This document shows positions 11,076-22,990 of a stretch of 64,000 nucleotides of DNA, piece after piece. Source of the DNA: Erpetoichthys calabaricus (lineage: Eukaryota; Chordata; Cladistia; Polypteriformes; Polypteridae); NCBI RefSeq assembly GCF_900747795.2, contig NC_041401.2:70237688-70301687 (forward strand), read 5' to 3'. The translations under genes and the position numbers were made by a program. The notes under the pieces were generated by a model. The model was not told the DNA's origin. It made no database searches and saw nothing but the letters and a program-made list of their open reading frames with translations. The first letter of the stretch is position 1, and each line of letters starts with the position of its first letter.

Positions 11076-11204
11076 AAGGTAATTTCAAAGAAATGATTAA
11101 TTGGTCACATACACATAGCAATATAAACATAATATGAAACAATAATATACAAATAACACAATTCAAAAATATCTTTACACCTATTCAAGTAGTACTAGGT
11201 TGTT

Positions 11205-11310
11205 GTACCGTGTTAGCCATTATGAATGTAGAGAAAAGCCAAGCAAAATGACATTACAATATGCAAGCTTTCGAGGCAACTCAGGCCCCTTCTTCAGGCA
11301 AGATGTCGTA
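11205..11310. repeat. Truncated interspersed repeat, same family as 5825
   Basis: Has 'accgtgttagccat', 'aaagccaagcaaaatgaca' and 'caagctttcgaggcaactca'. The middle block (ttttattggctaac) is missing compared with 5825-5924. Penelope-like origin is tentative. Confidence 0.6.
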
Positions 11311-11512
11311 ACTATAGGAGTAGGTGGTGAAATCTTTAGTGGAGTAAATTTATTATAATACTTCAAAAAAACAAAAATACAAACTTTTCACTTCAGTGTA
11401 AAATACTGTAAATTATAACGTACTGAGGGTTAATTCTGCTCATGTTAAACACTGTAATTAATACTAACTACCTCAGGACTACGTAGTCCGGATTTTCTAG
11501 GACTGTTTTACT

Positions 11513-14312
11513 GTGCCCCTCCTTTAACCGCCACCTTATCGTGGTGGAGGGGTTTGCGTGTCCCAATGATCCTAGGAGCTCTGTTGTCCGAGGCTTTATG
11601 CCCCTGGTAGGGCCACCCAAGGCAAACTGATCCTAGGTGAGGGATGAGACAAAGAGCGGTTAAACAAACCTCCTATGAAGAAAAACAATTTTGGACGGCG
11701 TTTTCCCTTGCCCGGACGCGGGTCACCGGGGCCCCTCTCTGGAGCCAGGCCTGGAGGTGGGGCTCAATGGCGAGCGCCTGGTGGCCGGGCCTGCACCCAT
11801 GGGGCTCGGCCGGGCACAGCCCGAAGAGGCAACGTGGGTCCCCCTTCCCATGGGCTCACCACCTATGGGAGGGGCCAAGGAGGTCGGGTGCAGTGTGAGT
11901 TGGGTGGTGGCCGAAGGCGGGGACCTTGGCGGTCCGATCCTCGGCTACAGAAGCTGGCTCTTGGGACGTGGAATGTCACCTCTCTGAAGGGGAAGGAGCC
12001 TGAGCTAGTGCGCGAAGTTGAGAGGTTCCGGCTAGATATAGTCGGACTCACCTCGATGCACAGCTTGGACTCTGGAACCAATCTCCTTGAGAGGGGCTGG
12101 ACTCTGTACCACTCTGGAGTTGCCCCCGGTGAGAGGCGCAGAGCAGGTGTGGGTATACTTATTGCCCCCCAACTTGGAGCCTGTACATTGGGGTTTACCC
12201 CGGTGGACGAGAGGGTAGCCTCCCTTCGCCTTCGGGTGGGGGGACGGGTCCTAACTGTTCTTTGTGCGTATGCACCGAACAGCAGTTCGGAGTACCCACC
12301 CTTTTTGGAGTCCCTGGAGGGTGTGCTAGAGGGCATACCTTCTGGGGACTCCCTCGTTCTGCTAGGAGACTTCAATGCTCACATGGGCAATGACAGTGAG
12401 ACCTGGAAGGGCGTGATTGGGAGGAATGGCCCCCCCGATCTGAACCCGAGCGGTGTTTTGTTATTGGACTTCTGTGCTCGTCACGGATTGTCCATAACGA
12501 ACACCATGTTCAAGCATGGGGTGTTCATATGTGCACTTGGCACCAGGACACCCTAGGCCTCAGTTCGATGATCGACTTTGTGGTCGTGTCGTCGGACTTG
12601 CGGCCACATGTCTTGGACACTCGGGTGAAGAGAGGGGCGGAGCTGTCAACTGATCACTACCTGGTGGTGAGTTGGCTTCGATGGTGGGGGAGGATGCCTG
12701 TCAGGCGTGGTAGGCCCAAACGTGTTGTGAGGGTCTGCTGGGAACGTCTGGCAGAGCCCCCTGTCAGAAGTAGCTTCAACTCCCACCTCCGGCAGAACTT
12801 CGACCACATCCCGAGGGAGGTGGGGGACATTGAGTCCGAATGGGCCATGTTCCGTGCCTCTATTGTTGAGGCAGCTGACCGGAGCTGTGGCCGTAAGGTG
12901 GTCGGTGCCTGTCGTGGCGGCAATCCCCGAACCCGTTGGTGGACACCGGCGGTGAGGGATGCCGTCAAGCTGAAGAAGGAGTCCTACAGGACCCTTTTGT
13001 CCTGTGGGACCCTGGAGGCAGCTGATAGGTACCGGCAGGCCAAGCGGAATGCGGCTTTGGTGGTTGCTGAGGCAAAAACTCGGGCGTGGGAGGAGTTTGG
13101 GGAGGCCATGGAGAACGACTTTCGGACGGCTTCGAGGAGATTCTGGTCCACCATCCAGCGTCTCAGGAAGGGGAAGCAGTGCAGTGTCAACACTGTATAT
13201 GGTGGGGATGGTGTGCTGCTGACCTCGACTCGGGACGTTGTGGGTCGGTGGGGGGAGTACTTCGAAGACCTCCTCAATCCCATTAACATGCCTTCCAATG
13301 AGGAAGCAGAGCCTGGGGACTCAGAGGTGGGCTCCCCCATCTCTGGGACTGAGGTCACCGAGGTGGTCAAAAAACTCCTTGGTGGCAGGGCCCCGGGGGT
13401 GGATGAGATACGCCCGGAGTTCCTCAAGGCTCTGGATGTTGTAGGACTGTCTTGGCTGACACGCCTCTGCAACATCGCATGGATATCAGGGACAGTGCCT
13501 CTGGATTGGCAGACCGGGGTGGTGGTCCCCCTCTTTAAGAAGGGGGACCGGAGGGTGTGTTCCAACTATAGAGGGATCAGACTCCTCAGCCTCCCTGGAA
13601 AAGTCTATTCAGGGGTCCTGGAGAGGAGGGTCCGTCGGATAGTCGAGCCTCGGATTCAGCAGGGTCCTGGAGGGTGCATGGGAGTTTGCCCAACCAGTCT
13701 ACATGTGTTTTGTGGACTTGGAAAAGGCATTCGACCGTGTCCCTCGGGGAATCCTGTGGGGGGTACTCCGAGAGTATGGGGTACTGGCCCCCCTGATAAG
13801 GGCTGTTCGGTCCCTGTACGATAGGTGCCAGAGCTTGGTCCGCATTGCTGGCAGTAAGTCGAACCCGTTTCCAGTGAGAGTTGGACTCCGCCAGGGCTGC
13901 CCTTTGTCACCGATTATTCATAACTTTTTTGGACAGAATTTCTAGGCGCAGCCAGGGCGTTGAGGGGGTCCGGTTTGGTGGGCTCAGGATTGGGTCACTA
14001 CTTTTTGCAGATGATGTTGTCCTGTTTGCTTCATCAGGCCGTGATCTTCAGCTCTCTCTGGATCGGTTCACAGCCGAGTGTGAAGCGGCTGGGATGGGAA
14101 TCAGCACCTCCAAATCCGAGACCATGGTCCTCAGCCGGAAAAGGGTGGAGTGCCCTCTCAGGGTTGGTAGCGAGATCCTGCCCCAAGTGGAGGAGTTCAA
14201 GTATCTCGGGGTCTTGTTCACGAGTGAGGGAAGAATGGAGCGTGAGATCGACAGGCGGATCGGTGCGGCATCCGCAGTAATGCAGGCTCTGCATCGGTCT
14301 GTCGTGGTGTCT
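11513..14312 (+). mobile_element. Long LINE (AP endonuclease + reverse transcriptase), 5'-complete, 3'-truncated
   Basis: Starts with the CG-rich 5' leader (ccgccaccttatcgtggtgg, an inverted repeat). From about 11960 it encodes an endonuclease: [43 protein letters not shown] and [11 protein letters not shown]; near 12560 SMIDFVVVSSDLRPHVLDTR. The RT follows: GRAPGVDEIRPEFLKAL, NYRGIRLLSLPGK, MCFVDLEKAFDRVPRG, VGLRQGCPLSP, catalytic SLLFADDVVLFAS, and FKYLGVLFTSEGRMEREIDR. Breaks: a frameshift near 12540, a roughly 70-bp deletion near 13662 that removes the expected region before the palm, and another shift near 13925. Homology stops at about 14312, so the last part of the ORF and the 3' UTR are absent. 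The clade is not certain. Confidence 0.85.
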
Positions 14313-15241
14313 GTTCAGACTCAAAATGAAATTCCAAATGGTGTTATTTCATCTTATTTTATTTTTTTGCAGCATTCTTCCGCGTAGACTTTGAAAAATA
14401 AATGGCAAACGAGAGACTGCATTTGCATTTTATAATTTTAATCTTCCTTTCCCTTTTTGCAGAAAATACATCACATAATCCAGCAGGCCCTTCATAACAT
14501 GGAAACGGAGCAGTTGGTGTCATCGGTTTTGTTCAGTGTCATTTTGACTAGTCACTTAACGCACGGGTGCGCGTACCACAAGACACATTATTTCTTGTGT
14601 ATTTCTGAACGTAATTTAAATCCAGTTTGAGTTTTCCTTCATTACCCGGGTCGCAAAGGCAAACTGATGCAATTGTGTCACGACCCCGGGAAAAAAAAAA
14701 ACTTCAAGCCTCCGTTACCAGCGCTTCATCGAGTAAGTTTGCATGTTAGAATCGCCCCCGTGCGCCTGTTTCCTGCATTTGCGTAGTGATCAGGCTGTTC
14801 AAGCCTTTAACTGGGTCCGTTTAAAGCGGTTGGCAGGAGCAAGCACTTCGTGACTATTAAAAACATGGACTGAATAATCTAGTAGAATTAGTAGGTACCA
14901 CACTAAGAACAACCCTGTTTAGAGATATCTTAAAATTAAAATTTTTACAGATTTTAAGATATCTTAAATCTGGATATTGATTCAGTTCGGGTACATACAC
15001 CTCCCTTTCCGGTTGATTCTCGGCTTCAGGCGTACAGCTTGGTCATTTTCTTTTAAATATAATCCACCAGTTTCGCTCTCACATACTTATCACAAGAGGT
15101 CAGGTTTATTACCTGAAAAATACTTCATCACGGGGAGAGCATGCAGATCCTATACAGAAATACAGGAAGTCGCCGGGAGATCATTGTATTATTTAATCGT
15201 TGATTTGTATATAACTCATTTATGCAGTAAAATTAAACGGA
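14313..15241. other. No gene recognised; contains a perfect hairpin
   Basis: Intergenic. Includes the 14-bp perfect inverted repeat agatatcttaaaat / attttaagatatct (14923-14936 and 14951-14964; 14-nt loop). The frame 14977-15249 has no recognisable domain. Confidence 0.5.
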
Positions 15242-15253
15242 TTAATTAAACAT

Positions 15254-15384
15254 CCATCCATCCATCCATTTTCCAACCCGCTGAATCCGAACACAGGGTC
15301 ACGGGGGTCTGCTGGAGCCAATCCCAGCCAACACAGGGCACGAGGCAGGGAACCAATCCTGGGCAGGGTGCCAACCCACCGCAG
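15254..15384 (-). repeat. 5'-truncated SINE copy with 12-bp TSD
   Basis: Only the 3' 131 bp of the GGAT-tailed SINE (ggttggcaccctgcccagg through the ggatgg tail, - strand). It is flanked by ttaattaaacat at 15242-15253 and 15385-15396, so it inserted already truncated. Confidence 0.88.
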
Positions 15385-15567
15385 TTAATTAAACATGCTT
15401 TAAGAAGAATTTAATTAAGATTCAATTTTAATTAACACTGAATTTTGATTCTTATTAAAATATGGTAATGGTTTCCTTGTTTTGAGCCAAATACAATAGC
15501 TTCAAACGCCCTGGTATACGTTTATTACGTTTACGCTTAATAAATTTGTCTTTATCTGTGGTTAATG

Positions 15568-15940
15568 GGCGGCACGGTGGCGCAGTGGGTAGCGCTGCTG
15601 CCTCGCAGTTGGGAGACCTGGGGACCCGGGTTCGCTTCCCGGGTCCTCCCTGCGTGGAGTTTGCATGTTCTCCCCGTGTCTGCGTGGGTTTCCTCCGGGC
15701 GCTCCGGTTTCCTCCCACAGTCCAAAGACATGCAGGTTAGGTGGATTGGCGATTCTAAATTGGCCCTAGTGTGTGCTTGGTGTGTGGGTGTGTTTGTGTG
15801 TGTCCTGCGGTGGGTTGGCACCCTGCCCAGGATTGGTTCCCTGCCTTGTGCCCTGTGTTGGCTGGGATTGGCTCCAGCAGACCCCCGTGACCTTGTGTTT
15901 GGATTCAGCGGGTTGGAAAATGGATGGATGGATGGATGGA
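15568..15940 (+). repeat. Full-length tRNA-derived SINE with GGAT tail, 11-bp TSD
   Basis: Starts ggcggcacggtggcgcagtg, has the B-box-like ggttcgcttccc, and ends in (ggat)n. It is flanked by tgtggttaatg (15557-15567 and 15941-15951). The central extra stretch 'gtgtgcttggtgtgtgggtg' is shared with the copy at 58568 and absent from 10732. Confidence 0.92.
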
Positions 15941-16011
15941 TGTGGTTAATGTGCGCACCCTTCCTATCTCACCGCTGGGGTGCGTGAAGCCGACAACTAT
16001 TAGTGTGGGGT

Positions 16012-16085
16012 GGCGCAGTGGCTTAGATGGTTAAAGCGCCTGTCTAGTAAACACGAGATCCTGGATTCGAATCCCAGCGATGCCT
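16012..16085 (+). pseudogene. tRNA-Thr(AGU) pseudogene
   Basis: 74 nt colinear with the tRNA at 4405-4478 and still with an AGT anticodon (CTAGTAA loop). It has mismatches in every stem region checked: acceptor GGCGCAG against CGATGCC (two mispairs), anticodon stem CCTGT against ACACG (one), T stem CTGGA against CCCAG (one). Probably not functional. The flanks do not resemble those of the intact gene. Confidence 0.8.
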
Positions 16086-16757
16086 TCATCCCTATTTTCC
16101 CCGTGGCATTGTCAGTTATAATTTCAAGCGTTAGTGATGACTGTGTTAGAAGCATGGCAAGAAGAATTGAATTAAAAAAGATCCTAATTTAGTAAGCGTG
16201 AGAAAGGATAAGAACTAAATCAAAAAGAACTGGGAAAAGTTGTTACCTGGACAAAAATTAATAAACAAATCGATTAAAACTTGCAGTTGTATTCCTTTGC
16301 TAGTCAGTAGTCAAGCATGCATTAACAACAGTTTCTAATAAAATATATTATCAGAACGTCCTTTTTAGAGTTAAAAAATAAATAAAAAATGGCAAGACAG
16401 TGACTGAAAGTTGGAAGACCTACATCAGTTTAGCCCTTATGGTCGGGCTTTTCAGTTTCCTCCTTTATTATCAGGAATGGAGAACGTGCAAGTACAAGTA
16501 GACATGTGCACAAGTTTATTTATCTTGTGCAAACCTAAATGTCACTGAACCATTAGATGAGTGACCTTCCTAGAAAGTCCCCAGAAGATCCCAAATGATC
16601 TCGGAAAGTGCTTCAGGGGCACTGTACAAAGGTTGACACTGAGCTCTGACCCCCAAAGGTCATGTGAAAAGACTATTTCCCCTTGGGGATTACTTAAGTA
16701 TATAAAAATACAGTAAAAAAAAAAAGTTCCAATATAACGCCTTTGGGATTTATGTGA
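16086..16757. other. No gene recognised
   Basis: AT-rich, with no domain-bearing frame or RNA gene. A short SINE-core-like word (actgtacaaaggttgacac) near 16620 hints at an old V-SINE scrap. Confidence 0.45.
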
Positions 16758-17178
16758 ACGTCCGTATTACTAACTGAGAATAAACCGGATATGGACGCAG
16801 GTACACGGCGATGGGACCATGAGACATACTGTGCATACGCCTACAGCGCGCGTCTCATAAACCGCAAGCGAAGTCTTATCCACCGCAAACGAAGGAGTCA
16901 CGGCCCAAAAACGAAACAGCTCAACTAACATGAATGAGAAATGAAGCAACAATGCGCCCATAGCTAACGACTAACGACACAGCCACACAAAAAAGAGGAT
17001 TCTGCGCTGCACCTCAGAGTCAAACGGAAGAGGCTACGGAGGCCCCACAGGTCCACAAAGATAGTACGGAAGGCGCGGGAAAGTACGAAAGGCGCAGGCG
17101 CCGACAATAATCTCTTTCAAATCTATTTCGGGTTACCCAAGACCAGGGGCTGGCGAGCGAAGCGAGCAGGGGGCGGAG
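16758..17178 (+). mobile_element. Non-autonomous Helitron, about 420 bp
   Basis: Probable 5' TC at about 16758 (tccgtattactaactgagaa). The 3' end carries 'ggcgagcgaagcgagcag' then the GC hairpin gggggcggagccccc and CTAG at 17175-17178, followed by T. No Rep/helicase coding remains. The copy at 52977-53482 shares both ends. Confidence 0.75.
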
Positions 17179-17254
17179 CCCCCTAGTTGTCATATATTAA
17201 ATTGTGGCATCCTCTCAAGGAAATATAGTATACTGTATTTAACATGAGTATTAT

Positions 17255-18480
17255 TAGATGTCCCCACCCTGGACTGTCACCTTGAAAAGGTAGTGGGACT
17301 TGTGCACCATAGTGACACTCACAGTTAAAGGTGTGTGGGGCTTTGTGCTTCTGGTAAAGTCTCCCTTGGCAAAGAGGTTTGGGATGAAATGTCAGACAAA
17401 GTACAATACATAACGACCCTCACAAACGTGCTAATTAATCAACAGTGTACCCTACCTGGGATAGATAGGGTTACCGGGACCCACTACAGAAGTCAGGCTT
17501 GGAGGTGGTGTTCAGGCAACCCACATAACCTGGCTGGACTCATCCTGAAATGATGATAATATGGAGCCCTCTTGTGGGCTCACCACCTGCAAGATGAAGG
17601 GTGAAGGCCGGGTGCAATACCAGTGTAGTAGCAGACACAGACAGAAATGACCTAAATGGGCTAGACGCTGGCAATGGAGACTGGCTTTGGGAACTTAGAA
17701 TATTACCTTTCTGGCAGGTAAGGAACCCAAGCTGGTGCAGGAGGTGGAAAGGTACCAGCTATATATAATTGGTGTTATTTCCACACATAGAATGGGTTCT
17801 AGAACTAAACTTTTTGATCGGGGCGGTCTCTCTCCTACTCTGGAGTTCCCATGTGTGAAAGACCTCAGAAAGGATACTGACAAGCCTCCAGCTGATGGCT
17901 GGGCAGTTGCAATTCTCTCCAGTTGACGAGAGGGTTGCTTCAATTTGTCTACAAGCTGCAGGGAGGAAAACTCTGGCAGCTGTTTATGTCTGTGCACCGT
18001 AACTGGCACCAGAGCACTCTGGGCCAATGGTTGATGATAAACTTTGTAGTTATGTCATCTGACCTGAGACCAAATGTTTTGGACACTCGGGTGAAGAGTG
18101 GGGCAGAGCTGTCAACTGATAAACATCTTGGTGGTGAGTTGGATACAAAGCAAGGGCCATAGGCCAGATTGCCCAGGGAAGCCTAGACGAGCAGTTAGGA
18201 TTTCCAGGTATCTTCTGTCCGAGACTTACATTTGCGATGAGGTCAACTCCTACCTCAGAAAGAACTGCCTTGTGCAGATTGAGCTCAGGGACATTGAGTC
18301 CAATGAATCCTGTTCAAGATCTCAGTTGTGGAAGTGGCTGCTAAAAGCTGTGGTCTTAAAGCAGTTGGGACATCTCTTGACATCAACCGTGGGACTTGAT
18401 AGTGGACACCAGAGATGAAGTTGTCAGACTGAAGAAGGTGGCCTGTAGGGAAATGATCTCTGTGGGATCTAATTACTTAA
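17255..18480 (+). mobile_element. Older, heavily eroded copy of the 11513 LINE family
   Basis: Parallels 11530-13050 at low similarity: leader 'caccttgaaaaggtagtggg'; endonuclease start (AGKEPKLVQEVERYQLYIIG) near 17715; and MINFVVMSSDLRPNVLDTR (18040-18090) with KSGAELSTD. It contains many stops and large internal losses (the LGDFNAH block is absent). Confidence 0.75.
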
Positions 18481-19369
18481 TAAGAGTTACCGATGGTCTA
18501 AGAAAACTGGTATAAAAGTTGTTGTGGCAGCACACTGTTACACTAATACTTTTAAGTACTATATGCAAACAATGCATACTGTTTAAAATGGTTAAAAATA
18601 TTATTTTCATATGGTGCAGTGAAGAGAAATGAAAAAAACAGTGTTCATAAAAGTCTTAAGGATGTGCAATTCCTTTCAGGAATCCTAGCTGAGTAATTTT
18701 CACAAAAGCTGTATATGCAGCAAAACTAATAAAAAAACAGCAATGGTCAAAAAGTCAGTATAATATAAAGTTAAAAAAATAGACAACTGGAAGGGAAAAA
18801 AATGTATACTTGCTTGACAAAAATGCTGACTTGTGACCTTAGACTGACACACTGGTCCACAAATGCTGTATTGTTGTTTTCTGCTGACGAGAGACAAATA
18901 GTATAAAAAAAACTTTTCATTGCATTTTTAGGAAGCAGTGTGCATAAATCATAAGACGGGATACATTGAGGTTAGCAATGCAGAGCTCTTTCAGTTTCGC
19001 AGTGGTCAGTCTTCATCCAAATCCACTTTGCAAACATTAAGTTGAATTCCCAAGGCGCCGCATTTCCGCCTGTATATCTTGGCGTCAGGCTATACATCTG
19101 CCCTTGAGAACTGTCCCAGCACAGTATTGTTCATGAATCCATGAGGAATTAAGGACATTTCTGTGAAGCTGGAAATGCAAAAGTCAAAATCATCAAACAA
19201 AAGAGAATATGACAAATAGTGATATAACAACGCTCTAGTTGTTTCCAACATTGAATGGAAGATCGGAATCAACTTTGTGGGCAGGACAATAGTCCAAAAA
19301 TATATTATGAATTTAGGCATAATAGGGAAATATGCCACAGTTCTTGTCAAACTAATATCACTTTGAACA
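18481..19369. other. No gene recognised
   Basis: AT-rich intergenic sequence. The small frames at 18897-18700 and 19350-19090 (- strand) are hydrophobic by composition but have no supporting context. Confidence 0.45.
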
Positions 19370-19481
19370 ATAACACTTTAAAATGCATCTAAGCACTTTG
19401 ACCATAGGAAAGGAGTTATATAAATAAAAAGTTTTATTATTATTATTGTTGTTATTAATATTCCCCTTGGGATTAATAAAG

Positions 19482-19539
<58 letters not shown>
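19370..19539 (+). repeat. Two retroelement 3' tails and a (TATC)n array
   Basis: First a SINE-like 3' end (taagcactttgaccatagga ... tatataaataaa, with ATT repeats), then 'ttccccttgggattaataaa' and (TATC)n at 19482-19539. The second tail is the same 3' end as the LINE at 2203-3303, so it is an extremely 5'-truncated LINE insertion. Confidence 0.7.
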
Positions 19540-20225
19540 ATAGTAGTAATAGTAGTATTCATTTGCATCATAATGTTGATGTGAATATGCAATGCATTGT
19601 CTTGTTGACGATCACACTTGTTTGCTTCCGGTTTATTGTTTGCTTGACCTAAGTGTACATACAGTACCTGAGTTGCAAGTCAATAAAAGCAAATAACCAA
19701 ATAAATAAATAACGTAATATTAATAAATACAGCGACTGTGACTGTTGTAGCACGTTCATGTGCATGTCCATCAATGGGCCAGTGCACAATGGCCAAATAA
19801 CGGAACTCCCACCTTTTGTGGAGAACTTGGAGAACAACCCACGTAGGCACTGGAAGAAAATGCAGAATCCTCCCATAATAACGCCAGCCTGAGGTTATAA
19901 CCTTTCTATGGACAGGTATCCCATCCAGGATATTTTTCCTGCATTTTGCCAACTGCTGCCAGCCTTCCTGATGCTAACTCTGAAATGGGTACAGAAAATG
20001 AATGTATTAATATACTTTTAAAAGCTGATCGTCGTACTCCCTCAGGGGTCCAGGCAACTTGTTTCATTTACTTCCTGCATGAAGGTGAAACACACAGTGT
20101 CTTTGTTTGATCTGTTCATTTGACTAACATGTTTATCTAGTTCATGCCTTGTGGGAGTTGAAACTTTTTCCAGCATCAGATCATGCAAGGTAGGGACCAG
20201 TCTTAGAACAGATGCCATCCCATCG
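19540..20225. other. No gene recognised
   Basis: No domain-bearing frame. The frames at 19649-19952 lack splice context or homology. Confidence 0.45.
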
Positions 20226-20237
20226 CAGAAAATAATC

Positions 20238-20545
20238 CATCCATCCATCCATTTTCCAACCCGCTGAATCCGAACACAGGGTCCTGCTGGAGCCAATCCC
20301 AGCGCACAAGGCAGGAACCAATCCCGGGCAGGGTGCCAACCCACCGCAGGACACACACAAACCAAGGCCAATTTAGAATCGCCAATCCACCTAACCTGCA
20401 TGTCTTTGGACTGTGGGAGGAAACCCATGCAGACACGGGGAGAACATGCAAACTCCATGCAGGGAGGACCCGGGAATCGAACCCAGGTCCCCAGGTCTCC
20501 CAACTGCGAGGCAGCAACGCTACCCACTGCGCCACCGTGCCGCCC
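20238..20545 (-). repeat. Full-length SINE with GGAT tail, 12-bp TSD
   Basis: - strand SINE of the 10732 family, 308 bp, with short internal losses (the 'gctccggtttcctccc' and 'cacccgtgtg' areas). It is flanked by cagaaaataatc (20226-20237 and 20546-20557). Confidence 0.92.
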
Positions 20546-20679
20546 CAGAAAATAATCAAGTTCACAATTACTTTGATGTATATTAGGATTGCTAGCCCAC
20601 CTTTATTTTTGCCTTAGCCAAGATCCACTTATTTAAACTTAATATACAGATAACATTCATCTTAATAATGAGCTGTCCT

Positions 20680-21370
20680 TCACATTCCAGGTACCTATGG
20701 CCGTGCGGTCCTGCAGATTCACTTCATACAACATCCTAAAGATCAGACCATATCTGACAGAGTATGCGGCACAACACCTGGTCCAGGCTTTGGTCCTGGC
20801 ACATCTGGACTACTGCAAATCTCTGCTGGCAGGAGTACTGGCCTGCGTCACCAAGCCACTGTACATGATTCAAAATGAAGTGGTACGTTTCATGTTCAAT
20901 CAGCAGAGGTGGGCATATATCAGTACTCTTTTCAGATCATTACATTGGCTACCTGTAAGTTCAAATCCATAATGCTTGCCTACAGAATAGTCAGTGTGTG
21001 AGCACCTGTATTTATGGAGACATTTGTGAGGTCCTATGCTCCTACTCACACACTCAGTTCTGCTAGTGAATGGTGTCACCTCTATGCAGTGTCAAATCTC
21101 AGTCTAGACTCTTTTCATGTGTAGCTGCTAGCTGGTGGAACAAACTGACCACCTCCATTTGAAATTCTGACTCCCACAATGTGCTTAAGAAGCGTTTGAA
21201 GACTCTCTTATTCAGTGAATTTCTGGCTAACAGTTAGCTGTTTGGTTTTGTAACCTAGGAATTGTATCTCACTTGTAATTTGTTTTAAGCTCATCACTTT
21301 GATGATCAATTTTGTTGCCTTGTCCCTTGTTAATAAGTCACTTTGGACACACCATGCTTCAAAGTCCTTT
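20680..21370 (+). mobile_element. L2-type LINE, 3' end of RT and 3' UTR
   Basis: The frame 20697-20972 reads SCRFTSYNILKIRPYLTEYA, AQHLVQALVLAHLDYCKSLL, then IQNEVVRFMFNQ and LHWLPV, the C-terminal RT blocks of fish L2 elements. The following 3' UTR (ggaattgtatctcacttgta ... gatgatcaatt) is shared with 26940-27010. It is broken by stops after 20972. Confidence 0.8.
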
Positions 21371-21799
21371 AGCAATGTCCATTGGAGGTTAATTCATGTA
21401 CTGTAGTACCTATTGTTACTTTGTGTGTGTTGAATCCGGGTACCCTGTGTTCTTCTTCAAGGCTCTGTGGCTTAGTGTGTCTGAGACAACCTGGCTTCTT
21501 GTCTAGGGTTGGTTCCTACCTTGTACTTGTGGCTTCCGAATATGCCATATCTTTGTTAAAGGCAGGTTCATAAAATATTTCCATATTATAACTTGTTTTC
21601 TTTAGAATTAACTTATTTACAATATGTAATGTCTTTATCTACTCTTTTAAGTAGTGAAAGCTAGGAATAAAGAAGTGACAAATTTAGATAAAAAAAGCAG
21701 AAGTCAATGCAAGGCCCTTTTAACGAAAGTGACTATAATGTCTTTGGGACAACAATTTTAATCAGAGGTGAATAACTAACATACACATTTTCTCCAAGA
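21371..21799. other. No gene recognised
   Basis: Possibly a worn SINE scrap at 21505-21560 (agggttggttcctaccttgt resembles the 3' body of the GGAT SINE). Otherwise featureless. Confidence 0.4.
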
Positions 21800-22990
21800 T
21801 GAGCCATAGCACTGTAAAGCAAATTATTAGGACCATTATACTAGGTAGGGCCTCCTTCTGCTCTCAAAACAGCCTCACTTCTTTGTGACATGGATTCCAC
21901 AGGATGTTGGAAACATTCCTTTGAGATTTTAGTCCGTGTTGATATGATTGCATCACACAATTTCTGCACATTTATCAGCTGTACATTCATATTGTGAATC
22001 TTTCATTATTCCACATCCCAAAGGTGGTTGGCTTGATTCAGATATGGTGACTGGGAAGGCCACTGAAGAACACTGAACACATTGTCATGTTCATGAAACC
22101 AGTCTGAGACAACTTTTGCTTTGTAACATGATGTATTATTAGACTGGAAGCAGCCATTAGAAGATGGGCACATTTTGACCATGAAGAGATTAACTAATTC
22201 AGCGACACTACTCAAAACGGCTGTGGCATTCAAATAACGACTGGTTGGTATTAACAGGCCCAAATTGTGCCACATTAACATTTTTCCCACACCATTATAC
22301 CAGCCTTGAGTGTTGACACAAGGCAGGTTGGGTGCAGGGATTCAAGCTGTTGCCACCAAATTCTGACCCTACCACCTGTGTGCTTCAGCAGAAATCGAGA
22401 TTCATTAGACCAGGCTATGTTTTTCCAGTCTTCAGCTGTTTCAGTTTTGGTGAAACTGTGCTCACTGCAGCCTCGGCTTTCTGTTCTTGGCTGACAGGAG
22501 TAGAATCTGGTATGATCATCTGCTGTTGTAGCCCAGTCACCTCAAGGTTTGTTGTGTTGTGCATTCTGAGATGTTCTCCTACTCACTACAGTTATATAGA
22601 GAGGTTATCCGAGTTACCATGGCTTTTCTGTCACCTTGAAACAGGCTAGCCATTCTCCTCTGATTTCTCTCATTAAAAAGACCTTTCCATCTGGAGAACT
22701 GTCACTCACTGAATTTTCAATTTTTTGCCCCCTTCTGAATAAACTCTAGAGTCTGTTGTGTGCAAGTCCCAGGAGATCAACAGTTGCAAAAATTCTTAAA
22801 CCAACCTGTCTGACACCAACAATCAGGCCACGGTCGAAATCACTGAGATAACATTTTTCCCCATTCTGCTGTTCGATGTGAACATTAATTGAAGCTACTG
22901 ATCTGTTACCTGCAAGATTTTATGCATTGTGCTTCTCCCACATGACTGGATGACTACATAATTGTATGGCTAAGCAGGTGTAAAGGCAAG
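21800..22990 (-). mobile_element. Tc1/mariner transposon relic
   Basis: The - strand holds a decayed DD34E transposase. The C-terminal part at 22290-22006 reads WHNLGLLIPTSRYLNATA, SNNTSCYKAKVVSDWF, VLQWPSQSPYLN..NHLWDV, i.e. the second and third catalytic blocks with the second Asp replaced (QDN to SNN) and the final Glu lost (PIEHLW to QANHLW). The N-terminal HTH part is scattered over 22870-22600. Terminal repeats are too worn to fix exact ends. Confidence 0.75.

Noticed and set aside
10838-11137. 99-codon ORF and similar frames in SINEs (15565-15987, 20042-20565, 58503-58898)
   Set aside because: Translations of the GGAT-tailed SINE; recur at every copy and carry no protein domain.
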